Assembly (NCBI RefSeq): GCF_000812685.1
Contig: NZ_JWIF01000056.1
Coordinates: 186,001 to 250,000 of the forward strand
Length of the DNA stretch: 64,000 bases
DNA from: Halocynthiibacter namhaensis
GTDB lineage: Bacteria; Pseudomonadota; Alphaproteobacteria; Rhodobacterales; Rhodobacteraceae
Reading direction: 5' to 3'
Made by a program: the position numbers and the translations under genes. The notes beneath the pieces were generated by a model that saw only the letters and a list, made by a program, of their open reading frames with translations, was not told the origin of the DNA and ran no database searches. Each line of letters opens with the position of its first letter. Within the stretch, counting starts at the first letter, position 1. This document shows positions 45,971 to 55,419 of the stretch, piece by piece.

Positions 45971-46726
45971 TCAATGCTTGGCTGCGCGACGTGCGACCCA
46001 CCACGACCGATGAACGAGCATCCCATCGACTTCATCCAGGACCGCGGCGGCTTTACTGATGCTAAGGCGCGTCATGTCGGTTCTATTGATACAGGTGATT
46101 TCGACATAATGTTCCTGGGCCTGGATGGTCTGTAGCATTCGAGTATCCACCACCAAGTCGCCGATTTGCACCAGATAATGGTCGGTTGACCGAAGTTCTG
46201 GCATGGGCGGGGCGCTTGCAGGGCGAGGAGTATCTGTCGGCGTAATGGTTGGGGCGGCGGGGTTCAATCTATGTTGATAGACGGGCCAAGCGAAAACCAC
46301 GAGACAGAATTCGAAACCAACAACAAATATCCAACTTCGAACAAATTCGATATAGCTGATAACCGAATAATTGGGAACGACATCGAATAGAATGAGTATG
46401 CTGATGGCGATCCAGACAATGCAGAATGAGACGACGGTTGAAATGAGCACACTTGGCACGGCCCGATCTGGCCATTTGCGCCAAAAGGTCGCCGATAGGC
46501 ATGCCATGATGATCCACCACAGAAGAACGCAAAGCGATGCGCACATAAGCCAGTAGGAAAATCGAAAAATCAGGGTGGCCTCGGCATCAAATTTCAGGTT
46601 TTTGAATGATGTCAGGAAAATCGAAAAGCCGATCACACAGCCAATTGTCGCCTTTCCCAATAGAAATTGCGTTGCTGCGGCCAGGTCTGCTCGCAGCCGT
46701 GTACCGTTCGTGACAAATAAATGCAC
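45971..46726 (-). CDS. Membrane protein with C-terminal LytTR DNA-binding domain, 3' end frameshifted
   Basis: A predicted membrane-anchored transcription factor: four hydrophobic segments in residues 20-150, a Pro/Thr-rich linker, then a LytTR domain (VVDTRMLQTIQAQEHYVEIT, DGMLVHRSWWVARRAAK). The open frame stops after 251 residues, in the middle of LytTR. In another frame the missing part continues: ALKREDGKLVLELNSGETIP, then VSRGRASAVRTW, to a stop at 45828-45830. One lost base near 45973 explains this (AAGGCA read as AAGCA). Intact, it would have about 299 residues. The start is a GTG at 46726. As it stands the DNA-binding domain is cut, so either the gene is dying or the sequence has an error. 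Confidence 0.82.
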   Translation of the reverse strand: MHLFVTNGTRLRADLAAATQFLLGKATIGCVIGFSIFLTSFKNLKFDAEATLIFRFSYWLMCASLCVLLWWIIMACLSATFWRKWPDRAVPSVLISTVVSFCIVWIAISILILFDVVPNYSVISYIEFVRSWIFVVGFEFCLVVFAWPVYQHRLNPAAPTITPTDTPRPASAPPMPELRSTDHYLVQIGDLVVDTRMLQTIQAQEHYVEITCINRTDMTRLSISKAAAVLDEVDGMLVHRSWWVARRAAKH

Positions 46727-46940
46727 TTCGCGGCAATCACCTTTTTTATTGGGTTTGTCATGGCAGTAAAGTTACATCAGGTGTGGTTGTGATTGTTTTT
46801 GTTACTAAGTGTACCCCCCTTTTCGATGTCTGCTGCAAGCATCGTTGTACGAGTACGGGCCAGTGTTTGTGAGTTCCTGATAAGCGTTCGTCGCGTGGCC
46901 CAACGATGAACGCAGTTTCCGCCGGAAGAATTCCGGTGCC

Positions 46941-48173
46941 TTAAAACCTGAGGCGAACTGAACCATATACAAACAGTATTACATTACCGATTGCCGCAAT
47001 AACCCACGGCAGGCGTAAAGACAATTCCCGTTCTATTACGGGTTCCGCTAGGTAAATAATATACCCCGCTGCAAATGCGCCAATAGGCATCATTCCCCAC
47101 CCGAAGAAACGGTAGATGGAATTCACCCTGCCTAATAAGTTATCAGGGATAAACCGCTGGCGATAAGAAACCGTTACGATGTTCCATAAAATTGCGGCAA
47201 ACATTTCGATAAACAGCGCGATTGCGACGATCCATAGGTTGGATGTGAGGAAAATCGCAAAGGCGGGCAATGGGAACAGCGCGAGCGCAGTCAGCACGCT
47301 GTTTCGTTGCCCTAGGCGTGCAATGATCTTAGGGCAAAGCAATCCGCCAGCCACGCCGCCAAGTGCCCCTGCCGTCATCAATACCCCATGCATGAAGGCA
47401 CCAAGGCCTAGGATCTCTTGTGAGAACAACACAAAGACGGTCATCGTCATAGTGCCAAGCGCATTGAGCAGCCCAAGCATCAATGCAAAGCGCAAAATGA
47501 TTTTGTGCTGCCACATCCAATGCATGCCTTCTGACAGTTCTTTTAGAAACTGGCGTCGCTTTGGTGGGGCGAATTTAGTGATCCGAATGCACCACAGCGC
47601 CCAAGCGGACAGAGCAAACGCAAGCAAGTTGGCGCTGAAGGGCAGTGGGACCCAAAGTGCGATCAAGATCCCCGCCAGCGGAGGGCCAACAAATGACCCC
47701 ATAATTTGTTCGGCACTCCACATTTGGCCATTGGCTGTTTCAAGCGTGCTTTTGGGCACAATCGAAGGCAGCATGGTTTGCGCGGCGTTGTCACGAAACA
47801 CCTCAGCGGTGCCCATCAGGAACGCGATCAACGCTAAAACCCAGATCAGGTTGTTCCCGCCTGTTGTTTGCGGCAGGGCTGGGCCTGAAAAAATCACGGC
47901 AATAATGCCCAGAGTTAGGATCACGCGAAACACATCGGCTTGCACCATCAATAAGCGGCGATCCAGGCGATCCGTCAGCACCCCAATTGGCAAGGAAAAC
48001 AGAAACCAAGGCATGCGCATGGCCATGGCAACCATCGCAATCGCAAAGGGATCACGCGACAGCAGCGTTGCCAGCCAAGGCAAAGCCATAGCCGCGATAC
48101 CATCACCAAGGTTGCTGATTGAAGAGGCTGAGAACAGCAGGCGATAGTTCCGGTTCGTGCGCAATAATTCCAT
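46941..48173 (-). CDS. MFS transporter, MFS_3/enterobactin-exporter-like
   Basis: A 410-residue inner-membrane permease with about 12 hydrophobic segments and the DHA3-like patterns NRNYRLLFSASSISNLGDGI at the start, IGVLTDRLDRRLLM in the first cytoplasmic loop, and RFIPDNLLGRVNSIYRFFGWG late in the protein. Relatives export siderophores or drugs, but the substrate here is unknown. The start ATG at 48173 is preferred over eight extra codons upstream. A short CCGGAA/TTCCGG hairpin (46922-46936) follows the stop. It is divergent from xth. Confidence 0.86.
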   Translation of the reverse strand: MELLRTNRNYRLLFSASSISNLGDGIAAMALPWLATLLSRDPFAIAMVAMAMRMPWFLFSLPIGVLTDRLDRRLLMVQADVFRVILTLGIIAVIFSGPALPQTTGGNNLIWVLALIAFLMGTAEVFRDNAAQTMLPSIVPKSTLETANGQMWSAEQIMGSFVGPPLAGILIALWVPLPFSANLLAFALSAWALWCIRITKFAPPKRRQFLKELSEGMHWMWQHKIILRFALMLGLLNALGTMTMTVFVLFSQEILGLGAFMHGVLMTAGALGGVAGGLLCPKIIARLGQRNSVLTALALFPLPAFAIFLTSNLWIVAIALFIEMFAAILWNIVTVSYRQRFIPDNLLGRVNSIYRFFGWGMMPIGAFAAGYIIYLAEPVIERELSLRLPWVIAAIGNVILFVYGSVRLRF

Positions 48174-48266
48174 ATGTCGAGCTTTGCACAGGATCAAAGC
48201 ATTGGCAAAGTGATCCTCGCGGAATATACATGGTTTGTTCTTCTTCGCCTTCCAAAGGATACTTCA

Positions 48267-49055
48267 ATGGCTTTCACTCTTGCGACATGGAATATCAACT
48301 CAGTGCGTCTGCGAGAGCCGATTGTTCTGAAGCTATTGGAAGAACAGGCCCCTGATGTCTTGTGCCTTCAGGAATGCAAAAGCCCCGTGGATAAGATCCC
48401 AACTGAGGGTTTCCGTGCGCTGGGCTATGAACATATGGTTGCCAGCGGCCAGAAGGGTTACAACGGTGTTGCGATCCTATCCAAAATTCCGATGGTCGAA
48501 GCCGCCTGCCAGGATTTTGCAAGTCTTGGACATGCGCGTCATATCGCGGGGCGCTTGGAAAACGGTGTCACCATTCACAACGTCTATGCGCCCGCCGGTG
48601 GGGATGTCGCGGATCGCGAAGTGAATGAGAAATTCGGCCAAAAAATGGATTATTTCGCCGAGATGCGCGATTATTTCATCGCCAATAGGCCAGAGAAATC
48701 AATTCTTGTTGGTGATTTGAACATCGCGCCCAGGGAAGATGATGTTTGGGATCACAAAAAGCTTTTGAAAGTGGTCAGTCACACCCCGGTTGAGGTCGCC
48801 TTGTTTGAGGAAACCCGTGAAAGCGGTGGCTGGCATGACGTGACCCGCGCAGACATTCCCGATGGCAAGCTATACAGTTGGTGGTCCTATCGTGCGAAGG
48901 ATTGGGATGCTGCGGATAAGGGGCGTCGCTTGGATCATATTTGGGCGTCGGAAGATATCAAGAACACAGCCCACAGCAGCCGCGTGTACCGCGATGCGCG
49001 CGGATGGGAAAAGCCATCGGATCACGCGCCCGTCTTTGCGACTTTTGATATTTGA
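48267..49055 (+). CDS. xth: Exodeoxyribonuclease III
   Basis: A 262-residue AP endonuclease/3' exonuclease for base-excision repair. The metal and catalytic residues are seen in ATWNINSVRLRE, LQECK, VGDLNIAP, RRLDHIWAS and the final SDHAPV. The start at MAFTLATWN (48267) gives the usual N-terminus; the longer frame upstream has no support. It is convergent with the DUF2793 gene across a bidirectional terminator. Confidence 0.96.
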   Translation: MAFTLATWNINSVRLREPIVLKLLEEQAPDVLCLQECKSPVDKIPTEGFRALGYEHMVASGQKGYNGVAILSKIPMVEAACQDFASLGHARHIAGRLENGVTIHNVYAPAGGDVADREVNEKFGQKMDYFAEMRDYFIANRPEKSILVGDLNIAPREDDVWDHKKLLKVVSHTPVEVALFEETRESGGWHDVTRADIPDGKLYSWWSYRAKDWDAADKGRRLDHIWASEDIKNTAHSSRVYRDARGWEKPSDHAPVFATFDI

Positions 49056-49063
49056 TAAAAAGG

Positions 49064-49098
49064 CCCCGGTTCAACCTGATCAAACCGGGGTCTTTTTT
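49064..49098. terminator. Bidirectional terminator between xth and DUF2793 gene
   Basis: CCCCGGTT (49064-49071) pairs with AACCGGGG (49083-49090), with TCTTTTTT on the plus side and five A (T on the minus strand) at 49057-49061 on the other side. Confidence 0.9.
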
Positions 49099-49101
49099 CG
49101 T

Positions 49102-50523
49102 TTACAGGTAGACCCCACCATCGCTGGTACTGCCTGCGCTGCCCCCGGGCAAATGCGACGTGCCCGCACCATAGGTGTTGATTGAGGACAAAACCGCGGC
49201 TTCATACCGTGGACCGGTGGCCGATCCCACAAAGCTGTTGCCATCAAAGCTGGCACTTGATCCATTGGTTGCCTCGACAAAGGCGGTTGCGAAATCTGGG
49301 GTGCCGGTCAGGGTGATCGTTTGCCCATCCATTCGAAAGACGGATTTGTGATCTAGGGCGATATGGCGATCTGCATCACTTGTGATTTCAATATCGCCGA
49401 CGATCGCACATTCAGCATTCTGCAGGCTGATATGGGCGGTGCCGCCTGTGCCGAACTGAATATCGGATAGGGTGATCTGGGCGTTTTCTGCACCGGTGAT
49501 GCAGGCCTCGGCGGGGGCGGATGTGCTGATCTCGATACCAGAGATCGCAACAACAGCCCCGATGACATCCAATGCGCCCGCCGTACTGTTTAGGGCAACC
49601 AAGGTTGGGTTCGCGGTATTGCCCGTGATCAGAATTTCCCCTCCACCGACCAAGGGTTGATCAATCACCACCGGCGTGGTCACCGCGTGTGAACCATCCG
49701 CAAGTTGGATCGTGATGGCATGACCGCCTGCGTCGATCGAAAGAACCTCGTCCACGGCGCGTTGCAGTGTGGCAAAGGCGCCCGTGCCGCTGAACAACCC
49801 GCTGTTGCCGTCGTTGCCATTGCTGGGATCCACATACCAGGTTGTCGGGCCAGCTTGCACCGGGCGCACACCACCTGATGGAAAGCTGACGCGCCCCGTG
49901 GTGCCATCGGTCTGGAGGGCTGTGAACCAGGCACTGCCATCGCTGACTTTTAAGGCGAAATTCGTGTCGCCGCTTAGGCCCATTTCCGCGTGGCCGGTCC
50001 AGGCGCTTTGGAACAACAGGCTGGCGGTGTCACCCGCACTGTTTTTATTGACCTTCACCTGATGGCTGCTGCCCGCGTGGGTCAGAAGTGTCGCGTCAGA
50101 TGACACGGCAAGCTTATTGGTTGCATCGGACGTTGTGTTGATGCCGATGCCCGCGAGGTTGTTCAAGTCACTTGCGGTTAGGTTTGGTTTGACTGGAATC
50201 CAATCGCTGCCGTCATAGGTTGCGAGCTCCATCACGCTGGTGATCATGGCAATCCAACCGATCTGTGGCGGGATGAACACCCAAGCGCCGTTTTCGCGCA
50301 GGGCGATCTGATTTTCGTGACCAGACCAATCGCCCGTCGCCCCAGCGGCAACAATAAACCGCTGCCCTTCCACTGGTGTCGTGGGCGGTGTGGCCGTGGT
50401 GCGGCTGTCGACAGACAGTTCAACCAGCACATCCAACAGGCGTAGGGCTTCGTTGTGGGTTACGTGTTTTTGCGCCTGGGATGGCGCGATATAGGGCATA
50501 GATAGAATGGGCGAATTGGTCAT
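49102..50523 (-). CDS. DUF2793 protein, phage/GTA spike-like
   Basis: A 473-residue protein with the DUF2793 N-terminal domain (residues 1-110: SMPYIAPSQAQKHVTHNEAL, RFIVAAGATGDWSGHENQIA), a middle region, a parallel beta-helix-like part (about 230-420, repeats such as ITIQLADGSHAVTTPVVIDQ and VVAISGIEIS), and a C-terminal GGSAGSTSDGGVYL tail. Such proteins occur as tail or head spikes in prophages and gene transfer agents of alphaproteobacteria. Here no other phage gene is near. Its GC content and Gly/Ala/Thr-rich composition look higher than in its neighbours, which hints at transfer. It is divergent from cnoX. Confidence 0.8.
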   Translation of the reverse strand: MTNSPILSMPYIAPSQAQKHVTHNEALRLLDVLVELSVDSRTTATPPTTPVEGQRFIVAAGATGDWSGHENQIALRENGAWVFIPPQIGWIAMITSVMELATYDGSDWIPVKPNLTASDLNNLAGIGINTTSDATNKLAVSSDATLLTHAGSSHQVKVNKNSAGDTASLLFQSAWTGHAEMGLSGDTNFALKVSDGSAWFTALQTDGTTGRVSFPSGGVRPVQAGPTTWYVDPSNGNDGNSGLFSGTGAFATLQRAVDEVLSIDAGGHAITIQLADGSHAVTTPVVIDQPLVGGGEILITGNTANPTLVALNSTAGALDVIGAVVAISGIEISTSAPAEACITGAENAQITLSDIQFGTGGTAHISLQNAECAIVGDIEITSDADRHIALDHKSVFRMDGQTITLTGTPDFATAFVEATNGSSASFDGNSFVGSATGPRYEAAVLSSINTYGAGTSHLPGGSAGSTSDGGVYL

Positions 50524-50636
50524 GGGATGGGCCTCTGCTGTGAATGGGCAAATCTGGACCTATAAACCTTTCAAATCCGCTGTGATCACGCCCGTGTCGG
50601 CAAGGTTTTGTTAACCAATTCTATCTGGTTGCGGGC

Positions 50637-50665
50637 TTGAATTCTGGCGCATTCCACGCCATCTA
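50637..50665 (+). promoter_or_regulatory. Probable promoter of the cnoX-like gene
   Basis: TTGAAT (50637-50642), 17 bases and CATCTA (50660-50665) fit a sigma-70 promoter 38 bases before the start codon. Confidence 0.4.
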
Positions 50666-50702
50666 AGGGGGGAACCCTAAGGGGCCCAAAAGGGAATGAA
50701 AA

Positions 50703-51623
50703 ATGCTTGAATTTGGAAATGAGACCGCGAATACCACTGATGCGCCAACGGACCTGATCAAAGACGGATCAGAAGCCACATTTATGGTGGATGTGATTGA
50801 GGCCAGCCAGACTGTGCCCGTGATCGTGGATTTCTGGGCGCCTTGGTGTGGTCCGTGCAAAACGCTTGTTCCTGCATTGGAGGCTGCGGTGAAAGACGCA
50901 GGCGGCAAAGTGCGCCTGGTGAAGCTGGACGTTGATAAAAACCAAGGCATTGCAGGGCAACTGCAAATCCAATCTGTGCCGACGGTCTATGCGTTTTTCG
51001 AAGGGAAACCTGTCGATGGCTTCCAAGGTGCTTTGCCCCCATCTGAGATCAAGACTTTCGTTGATAAGATCGCGGCCCTTGGCCCTGAAGAAGACAATGG
51101 CCTTGATGATGCGGTTGCTGCTGCAGAAGAGATGTTGACCGAAGGGGCTGCGGATGATGCGGCGCAAACCTTTGCAGCGATCCTTGAAGAAGACGGTCAA
51201 CATGCGGGTGCTTGGGGCGGTCTTGTGCGGGCGCATTTGGCTGCTGGGCAGCTTGAGGAAGCGGAAGCCGCCCTTAACGGTGTACCTGTGGAAATTTCCG
51301 AAGCTGCCGAAATCGAAGTTGCGGCGGCCCAGTTTGATCTCGCGAAACAAGCTGCGGAAGCAGGCCCCTTGACCGAGCTGCGCGCGGCCTTGGATGCAGA
51401 TGAAAACGACCACCAAGCCCGCCTTGATCTCGCGACCGCATTGCATGCGAATGGCGACACGGAAGGGGCTGTCGATATGTTGCTTGATCTGTTCCGTCGC
51501 GATCGTGAATGGAATGATGCTGCTGCCAAGGCGCAGCTGTTCACAATCTTTGACGCGCTGAAAGCAGAAGACCCCATTGTTCTGAACGGTCGTCGACGGC
51601 TGTCATCAATGATCTTTGCCTAA
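50703..51623 (+). CDS. Thioredoxin-fold TPR co-chaperone (CnoX/YbbN-like)
   Basis: A 306-residue cytoplasmic protein with an N-terminal thioredoxin domain and C-terminal tetratricopeptide repeats (about 130-300). The redox motif is WCGPC (Cys49, Cys52), so unlike Escherichia coli YbbN it keeps both cysteines and may be an active reductase. CnoX-type proteins hold oxidised clients and pass them to GroEL. AAAGGGAATGAAAA precedes the ATG. The Lon-N gene follows after 26 bases in the same direction, so they likely form an operon. Confidence 0.92.
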   Translation: MLEFGNETANTTDAPTDLIKDGSEATFMVDVIEASQTVPVIVDFWAPWCGPCKTLVPALEAAVKDAGGKVRLVKLDVDKNQGIAGQLQIQSVPTVYAFFEGKPVDGFQGALPPSEIKTFVDKIAALGPEEDNGLDDAVAAAEEMLTEGAADDAAQTFAAILEEDGQHAGAWGGLVRAHLAAGQLEEAEAALNGVPVEISEAAEIEVAAAQFDLAKQAAEAGPLTELRAALDADENDHQARLDLATALHANGDTEGAVDMLLDLFRRDREWNDAAAKAQLFTIFDALKAEDPIVLNGRRRLSSMIFA

Positions 51624-51649
51624 TACGCTAAATCGGGTAGAATAGTGAT

Positions 51650-52285
51650 ATGGTATTGCCCGCAGATTTTCCAAATACGATTCCGCTGTTTCCCCTGCCT
51701 GAGGTGATCTTGTTGCCTCGGGCCCGTTTGCCATTGCATGTATTTGAACCACGATATCTGGCGATGTTTGATGATGCGTTGAAGACCAGTGACCGTATGA
51801 TCGGAATTGTGCAGCCACTGGACGCGGGCGCTGAAAGCCTGCATCAGATTGGTTGCGTCGGGCGGATCACATCATTCACCGAGACCGACGATCATCGCTA
51901 TATGATCACGTTAACCGGCGTGTCGCGCTTTCGAATTGATCAGACGGAAGATGGGTTTGCCCCCTATCGCCGGGCGCAGATCTCATGGGCGGATTTTGCC
52001 AAAGATGGGAACTCTGCGCTGCGTGATCCATCTTTTGATCGAGATAAGTTTCTGGCGTTGTTGCGGCGCTATTTTGACTTGCGTGATCTCAGTACGGATT
52101 GGGACCAGATCCAAGGTGCCGAGGAAGAAATGTTAGTAAACACCCTTGCAATGCTGTGCCCATTCACGATTGAAGAGAAACAAGCTTTGCTTGAGGCGAA
52201 AAATCTTGCAGAACGCCGAAGAACACTGACCGCTTTGCTGGAATATGCGATTTTTAGCGGTTCCGACACAGAGGTAATACAATGA
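51650..52285 (+). CDS. Lon N-terminal-domain protein (LON substrate-binding)
   Basis: A 211-residue protein made only of the substrate-binding N domain of Lon protease ([36 protein letters not shown]); ATPase and protease parts are absent, as usual for this family. It may bind unfolded proteins. It lies between the cnoX-like gene and trm112, and its stop overlaps the trm112 start by four bases. Confidence 0.9.
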   Translation: MVLPADFPNTIPLFPLPEVILLPRARLPLHVFEPRYLAMFDDALKTSDRMIGIVQPLDAGAESLHQIGCVGRITSFTETDDHRYMITLTGVSRFRIDQTEDGFAPYRRAQISWADFAKDGNSALRDPSFDRDKFLALLRRYFDLRDLSTDWDQIQGAEEEMLVNTLAMLCPFTIEEKQALLEAKNLAERRRTLTALLEYAIFSGSDTEVIQ

Positions 52286-52479
52286 CTGAAGACGCCACAA
52301 TTTCCCACGCTGAGTTCTCTCCACGCATGTTGGAAACTCTGATTTGCCCACAGACGCAAACCTCTCTGGAATATGACGCGCGCCGTCAGGAACTTATTTC
52401 ACGTTCCGCGCGTTTGGCGTTTCCAATCCGCAATGGCATTCCGGTGATGTTGATCGATGAAGCGCGCCGTATTGATTGA
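52282..52479 (+). CDS. Trm112 family protein
   Basis: A 65-residue member of the Trm112/UPF0434 family ([37 protein letters not shown]). In other organisms Trm112 activates methyltransferases. Only one Cys of the zinc-ribbon type remains, so metal binding is doubtful. It is coupled to the Lon-N gene by an ATGA overlap and convergent with ubiH. Confidence 0.9.
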   Translation: MTEDATISHAEFSPRMLETLICPQTQTSLEYDARRQELISRSARLAFPIRNGIPVMLIDEARRID

Positions 52480-52482
52480 CGC

Positions 52483-53709
52483 TTAAACTTGCCGCCCTTG
52501 CATCAGTTTGGGCAAATCTCCGGTTAGGCCTGCAGCTTCACGGATGAAGTTCCGGCGTAGGCTTGGCATGGTGTTGACCGCGCCAAGCCCCAAGCCCCTG
52601 ATGGCACGCAACAGCGGATTGTCGTTAGAAAACAAACGCACAACGCCATCCATGCCCGCGCTGAGCAAAGTGGTGTCCCAACGCCGCCATTGTTCATATC
52701 GCGCCAAAACATCGGCGGCTGCAAAATCTTCACCGCGACGTCGGGCTTCAATCACGACTTCCGCCAAGGCGCCAACATCCCGCAAACCAAGGTTCAAACC
52801 TTGGCCCGCTACGGGATGCACACCATGGGCAGCATCACCGATCAGGGCCAGGCGTTCCGACACGAAATGTTCCGCCAATGACAGGGTCAGCGGATAGGTG
52901 AACCGCGCCCCGGATAGGGAAATTTCACCTAGGAAATCGCCAAAAACGGGGCGAAGTTCTTCCATGAAGGCGTCATCATCAAGGGATGCGATATGCGTGG
53001 CTTTGTCGTCTGAGGTGCTCCAGACGATGGAGGAATGATTGCCCGGCAAAGGCAGAATAGCCAAAGGACCATCGGGCATGAAAAACTGATGTGCGGTGGC
53101 GTTATGCGGTAAGGCATGTTCAACGGAACAGACCAGTGCGGTTTGATGGTAACTGTGCCCGTTGCGTTTGATGCCTGCACGGGCAGCAACACCGCTGCCG
53201 CGCCCATCTGCGCCAACCAGCAAGCGGGTCGTCAAGCTTTCACCCGTGTCCAGACCAACAGTCACCACGGCACCGTCCACATGTTGCGAAACCACCTTTG
53301 CGCCGGAAATCTTTGTGATCAAAGGGTGTTTCTCAACGGCTTCACGTAATGCACCGGAAATAAAACGATCCTCAACCATATAACCGGTTGGACCTTCCTC
53401 AATTTCGGCGTGATCAAAGCCCATGACAAAAGGCCCGGGGCCTTCACCGGCGCGTCCATCACTGACTTTCACATTCAGGATCGGTTGGGCATTGTCATCC
53501 AGTAAATCCCAGACACCAATCGCTTGAAACAATCGCTGTGAGGCAAGCGCCAGTGCGTAACAACGCCCGTCAAAGCCTCGGATTTCGCGTGCGCCATCGG
53601 GTGCCGCATCCACAAGTGTTACGTTCAGGCCGCCATCGGCCAAGGCAAGTGCAAGCGAGGGGCCGTTCAACCCTCCGCCTGCAATCAGGATATCTGAGTC
53701 GCAGGTCAT
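52483..53709 (-). CDS. Ubiquinone biosynthesis FAD-dependent hydroxylase (UbiH/UbiF/COQ6 family)
   Basis: A 408-residue flavoprotein that hydroxylates the aromatic ring of ubiquinone precursors. FAD motifs: DILIAGGGLNGPSLALALAD at the N-terminus and LALIGDAAHGVHPVAGQGLNLGLRDV near residue 280. Family membership is clear; which ring position it modifies cannot be told. The start is set at MTCDSDIL (53709), eight bases after GGA; longer starts at 53745 and 53778 are possible. It is divergent from the amidase gene. Confidence 0.9.
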   Translation of the reverse strand: MTCDSDILIAGGGLNGPSLALALADGGLNVTLVDAAPDGAREIRGFDGRCYALALASQRLFQAIGVWDLLDDNAQPILNVKVSDGRAGEGPGPFVMGFDHAEIEEGPTGYMVEDRFISGALREAVEKHPLITKISGAKVVSQHVDGAVVTVGLDTGESLTTRLLVGADGRGSGVAARAGIKRNGHSYHQTALVCSVEHALPHNATAHQFFMPDGPLAILPLPGNHSSIVWSTSDDKATHIASLDDDAFMEELRPVFGDFLGEISLSGARFTYPLTLSLAEHFVSERLALIGDAAHGVHPVAGQGLNLGLRDVGALAEVVIEARRRGEDFAAADVLARYEQWRRWDTTLLSAGMDGVVRLFSNDNPLLRAIRGLGLGAVNTMPSLRRNFIREAAGLTGDLPKLMQGRQV

Positions 53710-53794
53710 AAATTCCACTATCGCGACTGTGTGGGGATTGTCCATGCGCCGCAGTGACGCTAGCGTCATCTGAAACACAAAGGGGACGACCGGG

Positions 53795-55126
53795 ATGGAA
53801 TTTTATTGGCAAGACAAAACCGCATCTGAGCTTGGCCGGATGATTGGCAAAGGTGACATTGACCCGGTTGATTTGACGGAAGCGGTTTTGGCGCAAATTG
53901 ATGGCCATGAAATGTCGGATCGTATCTATGCACGTCTTACCCGTGATCGTGCGCTGGCTGAGGCGCGTGCCGCATCCGAGCGTGCCAAAACGGGCCAACG
54001 TTTAAGTGTGCTGGATGGTGTGCCGATTTCATGGAAAGATCTGTTTGATACGGCGGGGGATGTGACCGAAGCGGGCACGGCTTTGTTGAAGGGGCGCGTT
54101 CCAGATGAAGATGCGCAAGTTCTTAAGAATGCAACGGCCGCCGGGCTGATCTGCATTGGCAAAACTCATATGTCAGAACTGGCATTTTCTGGATTGGGCC
54201 TTAACCCGATCACGGCGACATCGCCCTGTGTGAATGATATTGATGCGGTGGCTGGTGGGTCCAGTTCTGGGGCGGCTGCTTCGGTGGCCTTTGGTCTCGC
54301 ACCCGCCGCAATAGGGTCTGATACAGGGGGATCCGTGCGAATCCCGGCTGCTTGGAATGATTTGGTCGGGTTGAAAACCACGTCAGGGCGTCTTTCGTTG
54401 GATGGCGTCGTGCCGCTTTGCGCTTGGTTTGATACGGTTGGGCCATTGGCAAAATCTGTTGAGGATTGCGCCCAGCTGTTGGCCTTGATGGAGGGCGGCA
54501 AGCCTGCCGATTTGAGTGGATCAAACCTGAAAGGTCGCAAGTTTTTGCTGTTGGACACGGTCGCGATGGATGATCTGCGAGATGCGCCACGCGATGCATT
54601 TGTAAGTGCTGTTGAACGCTTGCAGGCGGCAGGGGCCGAAGTGGAACGCGGGGAAGTTCCTGAAGTTGCCGAGATCATGGATTTGACCGGGGTGCTTTAC
54701 ACATCTGAGGCCTGGGGCACGTGGAAAGATGTGATTGAGGCCAACCCAGATGTGATGTTCCCTGAAATTTTGGCGCGTTTTCAGCTGGGACAAACCTGGA
54801 CCGCATCTGAATATATCGCTGCATGGCAAAAGATGGAAAACCTGCGGGCGGGATATTTGAAAGCCACGGCGCAATATGATGCGGTGATTTTGCCGACGGC
54901 CCCGATTTTGCCGCCGAATCTGAACCGTTTGCTGACGGATCATGACTATTACATCACTGAAAACCTGCTGGCATTGCGCAACACGCGTATCGCAAACCTG
55001 ATGGGTTTAATCGCGCTGACTTTACCCACTGGTGTGCCATCTTGCGGCATTTCTTTGATGACAGCCCCCAATAGCGAAGAACGCTTATTGCGGCTTGGTG
55101 CGGCGGCTGAAATGGCGTTGGCGTAA
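53795..55126 (+). CDS. Amidase (amidase-signature family)
   Basis: A 443-residue hydrolase of the amidase-signature family. The catalytic triad is visible: Lys81 in SWKDLFD, the cis-Ser in GGSSSG (about 156) and the nucleophile Ser180 in GSDTGGSVR. The substrate is unknown; the family includes GatA-like, nicotinamidase-unrelated and general amidases, and no gatB/gatC neighbours are present. AAAGGGGACG precedes the ATG. A hairpin follows. Confidence 0.9.
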   Translation: MEFYWQDKTASELGRMIGKGDIDPVDLTEAVLAQIDGHEMSDRIYARLTRDRALAEARAASERAKTGQRLSVLDGVPISWKDLFDTAGDVTEAGTALLKGRVPDEDAQVLKNATAAGLICIGKTHMSELAFSGLGLNPITATSPCVNDIDAVAGGSSSGAAASVAFGLAPAAIGSDTGGSVRIPAAWNDLVGLKTTSGRLSLDGVVPLCAWFDTVGPLAKSVEDCAQLLALMEGGKPADLSGSNLKGRKFLLLDTVAMDDLRDAPRDAFVSAVERLQAAGAEVERGEVPEVAEIMDLTGVLYTSEAWGTWKDVIEANPDVMFPEILARFQLGQTWTASEYIAAWQKMENLRAGYLKATAQYDAVILPTAPILPPNLNRLLTDHDYYITENLLALRNTRIANLMGLIALTLPTGVPSCGISLMTAPNSEERLLRLGAAAEMALA

Positions 55127-55143
55127 AAGAGTCACAGAAAATT

Positions 55144-55174
55144 GCCCGTTCACCGGGGATTACGGTGAGCGGGC
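55144..55174 (+). terminator. Hairpin after the amidase gene
   Basis: GCCCGTTCACC (55144-55154) pairs with GGTGAGCGGGC (55164-55174), 11 pairs with one G-U, nine-base loop, no T run. The rest of the 293-base gap to ftsK holds a TGACA...TGTCA inverted repeat (55290-55320) and no credible gene. Confidence 0.5.
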
Positions 55175-55419
55175 TGGACAGAAGGGCTTTGTCGCCGTAT
55201 TCTGGCCTTAATCGGGGCGAAATGATCCCGGAGCAGAGGCAGATATGGTTTCAAAGAGCGGGCGCAATCCCTTTCTTTTATGAATATTTTGACACACCCG
55301 GTGTATTTGCGCCGGTGTCATTTTCCATCCCTGCCAACATTATGATTACGGGTATTTTTTGCCCCAACAAAGATAACGCCGCCTTTGAAAGCGGTTAGGC
55401 AAGTGTAAGGACAGGTAAA

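Noticed and set aside
55165-55398. 77-residue open frame before ftsK
   Set aside because: No ribosome site, composition unlike a protein, overlaps the amidase hairpin and the ftsK upstream region.
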